Shown in pieces: positions 1 through 6,932 of a stretch of DNA of 42,833 bases. Position 1 is the stretch's first letter. Every line of letters starts with the position of its first letter. This DNA comes from Streptomyces sp. H27-H5 (GTDB lineage: Bacteria > Actinomycetota > Actinomycetes > Streptomycetales > Streptomycetaceae): the NCBI RefSeq assembly GCF_026627505.1, contig NZ_JAPNLK010000072.1, positions 1 to 42,833 on the forward strand, in the 5' to 3' direction. The notes beneath the pieces are model-generated. The model did not search any database, had not been told where the DNA came from, and worked only from the letters and a program-made list of their open reading frames with translations. The position numbers and the translations under genes are program-made.

Positions 1-87
1 TGGAAGACCTTGGAGAACCCGCCACCGGCAGCGGCCAGCCGGAAACCCACCCTGCCCAAAACCGGAAACCCGCCCCGAAAACAATCA

Positions 88-114
88 CACCGCGTGACCA
101 GAGATCACGCGGTG
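88..114. terminator. Hairpin, possible terminator of an upstream gene
   Basis: Perfect 10-bp stem (CACCGCGTGA / TCACGCGGTG) with a 7-base loop. No T-run follows, as is common for actinobacterial terminators. Positions 1-87 hold no coding frame I can support. The stem probably lies in the 3' region of a gene to the left of the window. Confidence 0.45.
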
Positions 115-146
115 GATCGAGGCTGAGGCCCCGGGAGACCGGACCC

Positions 147-174
147 GCTCCGGGGCGCCCGGGCGCCCCGGAGC
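147..174. terminator. GC-rich hairpin, probable terminator
   Basis: Perfect 13-bp inverted repeat (GCTCCGGGGCGCC / GGCGCCCCGGAGC) around a 2-base centre, 33 bases after the hairpin at 88-114. It separates whatever lies to the left from the cold-shock promoter. Apart from these two hairpins and the csp leader, positions 1-349 hold nothing I can identify. Confidence 0.5.
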
Positions 175-216
175 CAGGTCACAGACCTGCGGGGGCGCGG
201 GTGCGCCGGCGTGTGC

Positions 217-222
217 TAGCTT
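217..222 (+). promoter_or_regulatory. Putative -10 element of the cold-shock gene
   Basis: TAGCTT, preceded by GTGTGC, fits the loose TAnnnT form of housekeeping -10 boxes. I see no convincing -35. If used, transcription starts near 229 and leaves a leader of about 120 bases, comparable to the long leaders of bacterial cspA mRNAs. Confidence 0.4.
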
Positions 223-260
223 AGAGCTCGTTGCAGTTGTGGTACCCATGAACTTTATGT

Positions 261-302
261 GCGCCTGACGGGAATGCTCCGACAGGCGCTTTAATTGTTT
301 TT
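261..302 (+). promoter_or_regulatory. Structured 5' leader of csp (hairpin plus T-rich tail)
   Basis: A 7-bp stem (GCGCCTG at 261-267 with CAGGCGC at 283-289) and a 15-base loop are followed at once by the T-rich run TTTAATTGTTTTT (290-302). The layout is that of an intrinsic terminator lying in the leader, 48 bases before the csp start codon. Cold-shock mRNAs of other bacteria carry leader structures that control stability and translation. An attenuator or thermosensor role here is inference. Confidence 0.5.
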
Positions 303-349
303 ACCGGGATCTCCGGATGGGGCCCTTGCCGCCTATTCAGGAGATTCAA

Positions 350-556
350 ATGGCACTTGGCACCGTGAAGTGGTTCAACTCGGAAAAGGGCTTCGGCTTC
401 ATCGAGCAGGACGGTGGCGGCCCGGACGTCTTCGCCCACTACTCGAACATCGCCACCCAGGGCTTCCGTGAGCTCCAGGAGGGCCAGCGCGTGTCCTTCG
501 ACGTCACCCAGGGCCAGAAGGGCCCCCAGGCGGAGAACATCCTCCCCGCCAACTGA
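350..556 (+). CDS. CspA-family cold-shock protein
   Basis: This 68-residue protein is a single cold-shock OB-fold domain of the usual family length. It binds single-stranded RNA/DNA and acts as an RNA chaperone in the cytoplasm. The start MALGTVKWFN and both nucleic-acid-binding motifs are clear: KGFGFI (RNP1) and VFAHYS (RNP2, usually VFVHFS). The ATG at 350 is chosen over an in-frame ATG at 317 because AGGAGA (339-344) lies just upstream and the family begins here. It has its own promoter and a strong hairpin at 569-603, and is followed 103 bases later by a DEAD-box helicase on the same strand. The family is often cold- or growth-phase-regulated. The leader hairpin at 261-302 is the likely control point. 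Confidence 0.96.
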   Translation: MALGTVKWFNSEKGFGFIEQDGGGPDVFAHYSNIATQGFRELQEGQRVSFDVTQGQKGPQAENILPAN

Positions 557-568
557 CGTAATCAGCAC

Positions 569-603
569 GCCGGGGTCCGCACCGTGAAGGTGCGGGCCCC
601 GGC
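569..603 (+). terminator. Terminator after csp
   Basis: Perfect 15-bp stem (GCCGGGGTCCGCACC / GGTGCGGGCCCCGGC), loop GTGAA, followed by TTGTCTGCTGTTT. The helicase start lies only 57 bases beyond it, so partial read-through could link the two genes. Confidence 0.8.
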
Positions 604-659
604 TTGTCTGCTGTTTCGACTGTTTGTTTTACCTGCCGGTTTCAGGAGGGCTTTCTCGC

Positions 660-2327
660 ATGACCAGCTCCAGCTCCGCACGACCCAGCCGCCGCCCCAC
701 CCGGGGTCGAGGTGCGGCTCAGGGACGTCCGAAGGCTGGCGCGGGACGGCAGAAGTCCGCCCCCGTGGCCAGGCCCCAAGAATTCACCATGCCCGACCCG
801 CTGACCCCGGCCCTGCCGCCGGTCGCCGCGTTCGAGGACATGGGCATGCCCGAGGCGCTGCTGAAGACCCTCGCCGCCCAGGGCGTCACCGACCCGTTCC
901 CGATCCAGGCCGCCACGCTGCCGAACTCGCTCGCCGGCCGTGACCTGCTCGGCCGCGGCCGTACCGGCTCCGGCAAGACCCTCGCCTTCGGCCTGGCACT
1001 GCTGGCCCGCACCGCCGGTCGCCGCGCGCAGCCGAAGCAGCCGCTCGCGCTGGTCCTCGTACCGACCCGCGAGCTGGCGCAGCAGGTCACCGACGCCCTG
1101 ACCCCGTACGCCACGGCCGTCAACCTGCGCATCGCGACCGTCGTCGGCGGCATGTCGATCAACCGGCAGTCCGGTGCGCTGCGCCGCGGCTCCGAGGTGC
1201 TCGTCGCCACCCCCGGCCGGCTGAAGGACCTCATCGACCGCGGTGACGCCGACCTCTCGCAGGTCTCCATCACGGTCCTCGACGAGGCCGACCAGATGAC
1301 CGACATGGGCTTCATGCCGCAGGTCACCGCGCTGCTCAAGCAGGTCGAGGCCGACGGCCAGACCATGCTGTTCTCCGCGACGCTCGACAAGAACATCGAC
1401 AAGCTCGTCAAGATGTTCCTGCACGACCCGGTCGCCTTCTCCGTCGACCCGTCCGCCGGCGCGGTCAGCACGATGGAGCACCACGTCCTGTACGTCATGG
1501 ACGAGACCGACAAGAAGGCCGTGGCCACGCGCATAGCCGCACGCGACGGCCGGGTGATCATGTTCGTCGACACCAAGCGCGGGGTCGACCGCATGGTCAA
1601 GAAGCTCCTCGCGGACGGCGTCCGCGCCTCCGGTCTGCACGGCGGCCGCTCGCAGCCGCAGCGCAACCGGACCCTCGACTGGTTCAAGACGGGCGAGGTC
1701 ACCGCGCTGGTCGCCACCAACGTGGCCGCCCGCGGCATCCACATCGACGACCTCGACCTCGTCGTCAACGTGGACCCGCCCACCGACCACAAGGACTACC
1801 TGCACCGCGGTGGCCGCACCGCCCGCGCCGGCGAGTCCGGCAGCGTCGTCACCCTGGTGCTGCCCGACCAGAAGCGCGACATGACCCGGCTGATGTCGGA
1901 CGCCGGGATCTCCCCGCGCACCGCGCAGATCAAGTCCTCCGACGCGGAGCTGTCCCGACTGACCGGCGCCAAGGAGCCCTCGGGCGTCCCCGTGGTGCTG
2001 GACGTGCCGCAGCCCACCCCGCCGAAGCCGCGCAGCGCCGGCCGCTCCGGCGGCGGCTCCACCGGGGGCGGCGCGCGTCGTCGCTCCGGCGGCGGCCAGG
2101 GCGCGGCCGCGGCCTCGACCACCGCGGGCGGCGGCGACCGTTCGCGTCGGGCCCGTTCCGGCGGCGGCCAGGGCGGCGCCGGCCAGTCCGGCGCACGCGG
2201 CCAGGGCGCCCCGGCGGGCTCCCGCGGTCAGGGCGGCGGCCAGGGCGCGGCCCGTACCGGCGGTGCTCCCGCCGCGCGACGTCGTTCCGGCGGCGGCCGT
2301 CCGGCGGCCGGGCGCGCGGGTTCCTGA
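660..2327 (+). CDS. DEAD-box ATP-dependent RNA helicase
   Basis: 555 residues; unwinds RNA duplexes using ATP. A basic Arg/Gly-rich N-terminus of about 45 residues precedes the Q-motif region (FEDMGM...PIQ). All core motifs are present: TGSGKT (about 102-107), PTRELA, DEAD (208-211), SAT (about 239), ARGIHI, and HRGGRTARAG (from 382). The tail from about 459 is low-complexity Arg/Gly/Ser with repeated RSGGGQG units, as in RNA-binding tails of other actinobacterial helicases. ATG 660 is chosen because AGGAGGG sits at 644-650; an internal ATG near 789 would remove the basic N-terminus. It sits directly downstream of csp, which suggests a shared job in remodelling structured RNA at low temperature. 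That link is inferred from position. It may be a RhlE/CsdA-type enzyme; the exact subtype cannot be set by eye. Confidence 0.95.
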   Translation: MTSSSSARPSRRPTRGRGAAQGRPKAGAGRQKSAPVARPQEFTMPDPLTPALPPVAAFEDMGMPEALLKTLAAQGVTDPFPIQAATLPNSLAGRDLLGRGRTGSGKTLAFGLALLARTAGRRAQPKQPLALVLVPTRELAQQVTDALTPYATAVNLRIATVVGGMSINRQSGALRRGSEVLVATPGRLKDLIDRGDADLSQVSITVLDEADQMTDMGFMPQVTALLKQVEADGQTMLFSATLDKNIDKLVKMFLHDPVAFSVDPSAGAVSTMEHHVLYVMDETDKKAVATRIAARDGRVIMFVDTKRGVDRMVKKLLADGVRASGLHGGRSQPQRNRTLDWFKTGEVTALVATNVAARGIHIDDLDLVVNVDPPTDHKDYLHRGGRTARAGESGSVVTLVLPDQKRDMTRLMSDAGISPRTAQIKSSDAELSRLTGAKEPSGVPVVLDVPQPTPPKPRSAGRSGGGSTGGGARRRSGGGQGAAAASTTAGGGDRSRRARSGGGQGGAGQSGARGQGAPAGSRGQGGGQGAARTGGAPAARRRSGGGRPAAGRAGS

Positions 2328-2352
2328 CCCTTCGCCCCACGAACACACCGGT

Positions 2353-2387
2353 ACGCCGGGCGGCGCGCAACACGCGCCGCCCGGCGT
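2353..2387. terminator. Bidirectional terminator between helicase and phosphatase
   Basis: Perfect 15-bp stem (ACGCCGGGCGGCGCG / CGCGCCGCCCGGCGT) with loop CAACA, lying between two convergent genes. Confidence 0.8.
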
Positions 2388-2427
2388 TCCGTCGTTCCGG
2401 GCCCGGGCGCCCCTTCGGCGACAGGGC

Positions 2428-3387
2428 CTACCGGACCATCCTGGCCTGGAGCTTCGCCAGCGTCCGCAGGTCCAGGCCGAGGCCGTCCGTGAGGTAGCCG
2501 TAGAAGCCGCCGTAGTCCGCCTCCATGCGGGCGGTTGCGGCGGCGAGGTAGTCCGGCCGGACCTCCTGGAGCGGGATCAGCAGGTCCGGGTTCTGCATGC
2601 GGCCGGACTGCTTGAGGCCGGCCCGCACCTGGGCGTCGTACGCCGCGCGGAAGGTGTTCGAGGCGAGGTGGTCGCGCTCGGCGGTGTCCTCGGGAACGGC
2701 GAGGGCGCGCAGCAGGACGTAACTCATCCAGCCCGTGCGGTCCTTGCCCGAGGTGCAGTGGTACAGCAGCGGGCCCTGCCCGCCGTCGGCGATCTCCCGC
2801 AGGGTGGTCGCGAACTGCGCCCGGTTCTCGGGGCTCGTCACGAACGTGCGGTAGATGTCGCGCATGTAGGCCTCGGCGCGACCGCCGCCGAGCATCTGCT
2901 CCTGCGTGGCGGGGTCCCCGCTGGCGATCGCGCCGACCAGGGTCGCGTACAGGCCCAGGTCGCTGACGGGACGGGCGGTGGAGACGAGTCCGGCGGGCAG
3001 CTTGTCGGCGCCGTCGTACTGGACCTCCATCGGGATGCGGAAGTCGACGACCTTGCGCAGGCCGAGGCCGGAGACGGTGGTGAGGTCGGCTGCGGTCAGC
3101 TTGCCCAGCGCGTCGGAGCGGTAGACCAGGCCCTGACGGACCTGTCCGCCGGTCCAGGTGCGGTACCCGCCCAGGTCACGGACGTTGACCGCGCCCTGGA
3201 GGGGGATCTGACGGATCGTTTCCGCCGACGGACGGTACCGCTCGGCGGAAGCGGCGGTACCGGTGACCGCGGCGGTACCGGTCGCCGCGCCGGGCGACGG
3301 TGCGGCGTACGCGGCGGCGGGCAGGGTCCCGGCGGCGAGGGCGGCGGCGAGCACCGCGGTCGCCAGGCGGATTCGGGCACGGCTCAT
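2428..3387 (-). CDS. Secreted tyrosine-protein phosphatase (Y_phosphatase3 type)
   Basis: 319 residues with an N-terminal signal peptide (Arg-rich start, hydrophobic run, AAAYA-APS cleavage-like site at about 27). The mature part matches the protein tyrosine/serine phosphatase family related to lipid phosphatases. It has NVRDLGGY near the start, VVDFRIPME in the middle and the phosphate loop HCTSGKDRTG (about 208-217), whose Cys is the nucleophile and Arg binds phosphate. In this family the Lys after Gly is often taken as a sign of phosphoinositide activity. The substrate here is unknown. The start is set by AGGAG just upstream of ATG 3387; longer in-frame extensions lack a signal-peptide-like start. 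It follows ipdC after 31 bases on the same strand and could be read from the same transcript, though no functional link is evident. Confidence 0.88.
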   Translation of the reverse strand: MSRARIRLATAVLAAALAAGTLPAAAYAAPSPGAATGTAAVTGTAASAERYRPSAETIRQIPLQGAVNVRDLGGYRTWTGGQVRQGLVYRSDALGKLTAADLTTVSGLGLRKVVDFRIPMEVQYDGADKLPAGLVSTARPVSDLGLYATLVGAIASGDPATQEQMLGGGRAEAYMRDIYRTFVTSPENRAQFATTLREIADGGQGPLLYHCTSGKDRTGWMSYVLLRALAVPEDTAERDHLASNTFRAAYDAQVRAGLKQSGRMQNPDLLIPLQEVRPDYLAAATARMEADYGGFYGYLTDGLGLDLRTLAKLQARMVR

Positions 3388-3418
3388 CTGGGGCGACTCC
3401 TGTAACGGAGAAGGGGGA

Positions 3419-4513
3419 TCACCCTGGTGGTGGCAGGGTGCCGAGCGAGTGCGGGGGGTGCGGGGGGTTGAGGTCGTGCAGTCGGTCCAGCACGGTGTGG
3501 GCCTCGGCCATGACCCGGGCGACGAGTTCCGCACACGACGGAAGATCCTCGATCACGCCCGCGACCTGGCCCGATGCCATGACGCCGAGGTCCGTACGGC
3601 CCTCGACCATGGACGCCTTGAGGAGCATGGGGGTGTTCGCGGCGAGCAGGACCTGGCTCCAGGACAGGTCCTTGCCGTGTTTCATCGCCAGGCCGTCGCG
3701 CACCATCTGCGGCCAGGACAGCCCCGACAGCTTCCGGAAGCCGGCCGCGTGCCGCACCGCCTTGGCGAGGGCCCGCGCGCGGCCCGCCCGCTCCAGGGAC
3801 GTGACCAGCTCGCTGCGGAGCATCCGGTGCGGCAGCCCGTCGACGGCGGTGGTGACGGTGACGTCCCTGACCGTGGCCTTCAGGTACTCGGCCTTCACGG
3901 CGTCCGGGACGGTGGAGTCCGAGGTGAGCAGGAAGCGGGTGCCCATGGCGATGCCCGCCGCCCCGTACGACAGCGCGGCGACCAGGCCGCGACCGTCGTG
4001 GAAACCGCCCGCGGCGATCACCGGGATGTCCACCGCGTCCACCACCTGCGGCAGCAGCACCGTCGTGGCCACGTCCCCGGTGTGCCCGCCGCCCTCGCCG
4101 CCCTGCACGATCACCGCGTCGGCGCCCCAGGCGGCGACCTTCTCGGCGTGCCGCCGGGCCCCGATCGAGGGGACGACGACCACGCCCGCGTCCTTGAACC
4201 GGGCGATCAGCTCCTTCGACGGGGCGAGGGCGAACGAGGCGACCCGGACCCCCTCGTCGACGATCAGCCGGACCCGCTCGACGGCGTCCCCGGCGTCCGC
4301 GCGCAGATTCACCCCGAACGGGGCGTCCGTACGGGACTTCACCTCGTGGATCGCCGCACGCAACTGCTCCGTCGTCATCGTCGCCGAGGCCAGGATCCCC
4401 AGCGCCCCCGCGTTCGCCGCCGCCGACACCAGTCGGGGGCCGGCCACCCAGCCCATGCCCGTCTGCACGATCGGGTGGCGGACCCCGACCAGTTCGGTGA
4501 ATGCCGTCTCCAT
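3419..4513 (-). CDS. ipdC: IpdC-like flavin reductase (nitronate monooxygenase family)
   Basis: 364 residues, an FMN-dependent TIM-barrel protein of the nitronate monooxygenase/2-nitropropane dioxygenase family. Visible family features are HPIVQTGMGWVAG near the N-terminus, GGEGGGHTG in the middle, and AAGGFHDGRG followed by GIAMGTRF, which bind the FMN phosphate. Alone this would be called a nitronate monooxygenase. Its place directly after ipdB (gap 4 bases) and the echA20-ipdA-ipdB order match mycobacterial ipdC (Rv3553). That enzyme is reported to reduce a CoA thioester of the last two steroid rings before ring opening. The C-terminus ends in a His/Pro-rich tail. Function follows from context plus family; the family alone does not decide the substrate. 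Confidence 0.85.
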   Translation of the reverse strand: METAFTELVGVRHPIVQTGMGWVAGPRLVSAAANAGALGILASATMTTEQLRAAIHEVKSRTDAPFGVNLRADAGDAVERVRLIVDEGVRVASFALAPSKELIARFKDAGVVVVPSIGARRHAEKVAAWGADAVIVQGGEGGGHTGDVATTVLLPQVVDAVDIPVIAAGGFHDGRGLVAALSYGAAGIAMGTRFLLTSDSTVPDAVKAEYLKATVRDVTVTTAVDGLPHRMLRSELVTSLERAGRARALAKAVRHAAGFRKLSGLSWPQMVRDGLAMKHGKDLSWSQVLLAANTPMLLKASMVEGRTDLGVMASGQVAGVIEDLPSCAELVARVMAEAHTVLDRLHDLNPPHPPHSLGTLPPPG

Positions 4514-4517
4514 GCCC

Positions 4518-5267
4518 TCAGACCCGCACTTCCCGGTCGCGCAGCCCCTTGGGGTCGACGACCTCGCGGATCAGCCGCAGTTCCTCCGGCGTCGGCTCCC
4601 GGGTGTACGGGACCTCGCCGGCGATCGCGAGCTCGAAACCGGTGGCCTCCCGGACCTGCTCGACGCTCACGCCCGGATGCACCGACACCAGGCGCATGGC
4701 GTGGTCCGGGCCGGCGAAGTCGAAGACCCCGAGATCGCTCACCACGCACGGCAGGCGGTGGAAGCGGGTCGCCCCGGCCGCCTCCGCGCGGTCGTAGCCG
4801 ACGCCGCAGACCATGTCGACCCGCTCCACGAACACCCGGCGGGAATGCTTGGGGATCCAGTAACTCACCGGATTGTTGAGGGTGTTGACGGGCGCCCCGC
4901 GCACCCCGAGGAGCTGGCGGGTCGGTTGCTCCCAGTCCCCGACGCAGGAGATGTTCTGGTTGCCGTACCGGTCGATCTGGCTCGCTCCCATCATCACGTG
5001 CCGCCGGCCGCCGGTGACCATAGTGAGGTGACGGCGGTACGGCAGCCAGCCCTCGGGCGTCCCGTCGAGCCCGACCAGCGTGGCCTCGCCGTCGGTCAAC
5101 AGCAGGTCGGGGGAGAAGGTCCGCTTCGCGAGACGGGCCCCGAAGGACGGGATCAGACCCATCGGGGAGGCGAGCACCTCGCCGTCGCCCCGCCAGGCCT
5201 CGGCGCAGGCGATCACGCAGTACTCGGCGCGACTGACGCCCGCGGTGGCCTCTGACGCTGTGCTCAC
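4518..5267 (-). CDS. ipdB: IpdB, steroid ring-C hydrolase beta subunit
   Basis: 249 residues, CoA-transferase family I fold (beta-type subunit), close to the length of mycobacterial IpdB. Conserved stretches include HVMMGASQID, GNQNISCVGDW and GAPVNTLNNPVSYW. In the characterised IpdAB complex this heterotetramer does not transfer CoA. It hydrolyses the carbon ring of COCHEA-CoA, the intermediate left after ring D opening in steroid breakdown. The start is the GTG at 5267, whose GTGA overlaps the stop of ipdA, so translation is coupled. The overlap fits a strict 1:1 complex. An alternative reading is a generic glutaconate/3-oxoacid CoA-transferase subunit, less likely given the neighbours. 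Confidence 0.88.
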   Translation of the reverse strand: MSTASEATAGVSRAEYCVIACAEAWRGDGEVLASPMGLIPSFGARLAKRTFSPDLLLTDGEATLVGLDGTPEGWLPYRRHLTMVTGGRRHVMMGASQIDRYGNQNISCVGDWEQPTRQLLGVRGAPVNTLNNPVSYWIPKHSRRVFVERVDMVCGVGYDRAEAAGATRFHRLPCVVSDLGVFDFAGPDHAMRLVSVHPGVSVEQVREATGFELAIAGEVPYTREPTPEELRLIREVVDPKGLRDREVRV

Positions 5268-6130
5268 TGCTGCTCCTCGTGCCAGGTCCGCACGGCGGAC
5301 TGGTAGTCGTGCTCGCTCGCGCCGGAGAGGAACCGGGCGGCGAACTCGGGCCAGGGGGTGCTCGCGTACAGCTTCTGGAAGGGCTCGTCGCGGTCGTGGT
5401 CGGGCACGCAGGAGGTGAAGTGCGCGCCGTTCGGGGTCTCCACCACCCCGGTGACGGAATGCCGGCTGACCAGCAGGGACTGCGGCGGCCCGGCCTTGGA
5501 CAGCTCGGCGGTCTCGACGAGCCGCTCGCAGGAGACGTACGCGGCGTCCGCGGCCTCGCAGAACAGGTCGTCGAAGTACGGGTCGGGGCCCAGGTACTGG
5601 GCGTTGCCGAGTCGGTCGGCGCGGTTGAGGTGGACGAGCACGGCGTCCATGCGCAGCGCGGGGACGGCGACGAACTCCTCGCCGTCCTCGTACGGGGAGG
5701 TCACGGTCCGCAGGTTCGGGTTGACCCGCATGACGTCGGAGCCGAGACCGGCGCGGACGGGCAGGAAGGGCAGCCGGTTGGCGGCGGCGTGCAGCCCCCA
5801 CATGAACATGGCCTCGTCGAGCTCGGTGAGGGCGAAGGCGCCGCGCTCGCGGGCCGCCCGGTAGTGCGGCTCCAGCGGGATCGAGTCGAGGGTGACGAAG
5901 GGCGTGACGAGCCGGCGGATCCGACCCGCGGCGGCCAGCAGGCCGACGTCGGGGCCGCCGTACGAGACCACGGTGAGATCGGTGATCTCGGATCGGAGCA
6001 GTGCCCGCACCAGGGCCATGGGCTTGCGCCGCGACCCCCAGCCGCCGATGCCGACGGTCATCCCGCTGCGCAGCCGCCCGACCACCTCCTCGGGGGACAT
6101 CACCTTGTCCGACGCCGCTGTGCCGCTCAT
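5264..6130 (-). CDS. ipdA: IpdA, steroid ring-C hydrolase alpha subunit
   Basis: 288 residues, CoA-transferase family I alpha-type subunit. The N-terminus carries RSGMTVGIGGWGSRRKPMA, near-identical to what I recall of mycobacterial IpdA (IAGWGSRRKPMA). This is followed by VVSYGGPDVGLL, LPFLPVRAGLGSD and DPYFDDLF. The TELDEAM segment (about 100) is where the catalytic Glu reported for IpdA would fall. With IpdB it should open ring C of the steroid remnant. ATG 6130 overlaps the stop of echA20 as ATGA, and the gene overlaps ipdB by 4 bases, so three genes are translationally coupled. Cytoplasmic. The assignment rests on motif-level likeness and on gene order. Confidence 0.9.
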   Translation of the reverse strand: MSGTAASDKVMSPEEVVGRLRSGMTVGIGGWGSRRKPMALVRALLRSEITDLTVVSYGGPDVGLLAAAGRIRRLVTPFVTLDSIPLEPHYRAARERGAFALTELDEAMFMWGLHAAANRLPFLPVRAGLGSDVMRVNPNLRTVTSPYEDGEEFVAVPALRMDAVLVHLNRADRLGNAQYLGPDPYFDDLFCEAADAAYVSCERLVETAELSKAGPPQSLLVSRHSVTGVVETPNGAHFTSCVPDHDRDEPFQKLYASTPWPEFAARFLSGASEHDYQSAVRTWHEEQQ

Positions 6131-6876
6131 GCCTCGTCCGCCTTTCCGAAGGTGTCGCGGACCCGGTCGGCGACCCCGCTGAGATTGGCCTCGAAGGTGA
6201 AGCCCTGCTCGAAGCGGTAGCTGCGCCGCACGTCCACGGGGTCGATGCCGTTGATGGCGGCCTTGGCCAGCCGGATCAGCAGACCGTCCTTGCGGGCGAT
6301 CTCCGCGGCGAGTTCCAGCGCCGCCGCCCGCAGCCCGGCGGGCGGGACCACCTTCCACACCGAACCGTGCGCGTGCAGTTCGGCGGCGCTGACGGTCCGC
6401 GAGGTGTAGTACAGGGTGCGCATCAGGTGTTGGGGGACGAGGCGGGCCAGGTGCGTGGCCGCGCCGAGCGCGCCCCGGTCCAGTTCCGGCAGTCCGAAGA
6501 CGGCGTCGTCGGAGGCGACGATCGCGTCGGCGTTGCCGACCAGGCCGATCCCACCGCCCAGGCAGAAGCCGTTCACGGCGGCCACGACGGGGACCTCGCA
6601 CTCGTACACGGCGGCGAAGGCCTCGTAGCAGCCCCGGTTGGCGCCGATCAGGGCGTCGTGACCGGTGTCGCGCTGCATCTCCTTGATGTCCACGCCGGCG
6701 TTGAAGCCCCGACCCTCGGCGGCGAGGACGACGCACCGGACGTCGGGGTCGCGGCCGGCGGCGCGCAGGGTGTCGGCCAGCTCGTACCAGCCTTGTACGG
6801 GCAGAGCGTTGACGGGCGGGAAGTCGACTGTGACGAGTGCGATGCCCTTGTCGGGGCCGGAGGTGGAGACACCCAT
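6127..6876 (-). CDS. echA20: EchA20-like enoyl-CoA hydratase/isomerase family hydrolase (steroid ring D)
   Basis: 249 residues, crotonase fold. Family marks include AEGRGFNAGVDIKEM and NGFCLGGGIGLVGNADAIV (CoA and oxyanion-hole region), FGLPELDRGALGA, and the C-terminal YRFEQGFTFEANL. These stretches agree closely with mycobacterial EchA20 (Rv3550), which hydrolyses ring D of the bicyclic steroid intermediate and hands it to IpdAB. The start is ATG 6876; the upstream ATG at 6906 sits inside the palindromic operator and has no ribosome-binding site. AAGGTAG (complement of 6888-6894) is the likely ribosome-binding site. It is the first gene of the leftward operon echA20-ipdA-ipdB-ipdC, facing two dehydrogenase genes across a 56-bp gap. 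Confidence 0.9.
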   Translation of the reverse strand: MGVSTSGPDKGIALVTVDFPPVNALPVQGWYELADTLRAAGRDPDVRCVVLAAEGRGFNAGVDIKEMQRDTGHDALIGANRGCYEAFAAVYECEVPVVAAVNGFCLGGGIGLVGNADAIVASDDAVFGLPELDRGALGAATHLARLVPQHLMRTLYYTSRTVSAAELHAHGSVWKVVPPAGLRAAALELAAEIARKDGLLIRLAKAAINGIDPVDVRRSYRFEQGFTFEANLSGVADRVRDTFGKADEA

Positions 6877-6887
6877 GAGCGGATCAG

Positions 6888-6926
6888 CTACCTTTCCACC
6901 AAACATTTGTTAGGTGAGGAAGGTAG
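6888..6926. promoter_or_regulatory. Palindromic operator in the echA20/SDR divergent promoter
   Basis: The core 6898-6915 reads ACCAAACA-TT-TGTTAGGT: two 8-base arms with 7 of 8 matching and a 2-base centre, the form of a TetR-family site. It is flanked by CTACCTT (6888-6894) and AAGGTAG (6920-6926), which are also the ribosome-binding sites of the two divergent genes. A repressor bound here would shut both operons. The sequence does not resemble the KstR2 motif as I remember it. Confidence 0.6.
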
Positions 6927-6932
6927 CAGTCG

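Noticed and set aside
1..240. Possible C-terminus of a protein entering from the left edge
   Set aside because: All three forward frames are open for 95-225 bases but show no recognisable domain, and hairpins at 88-114 and 147-174 argue for non-coding DNA.
2035..2327. Repeat array at the helicase 3' end as a CRISPR or minisatellite
   Set aside because: The repeats are codons for an RSGGGQG-type tail; unit length and spacing are irregular and there are no spacers.
642..2348. 568-residue open frame antisense to the helicase
   Set aside because: It is the GC-frame shadow of the real gene: Ala/Gly/Arg/Val-rich, no motifs, no ribosome-binding site, and the sense strand has all helicase motifs. 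The same holds for the long antisense frames opposite pepN, the ipd genes, pyk and polA.
6888..6926. KstR2 binding site
   Set aside because: The KstR2 motif as I remember it is built on CAAG/CTTG half sites, which are not present. Recorded only as a TetR-like palindrome.
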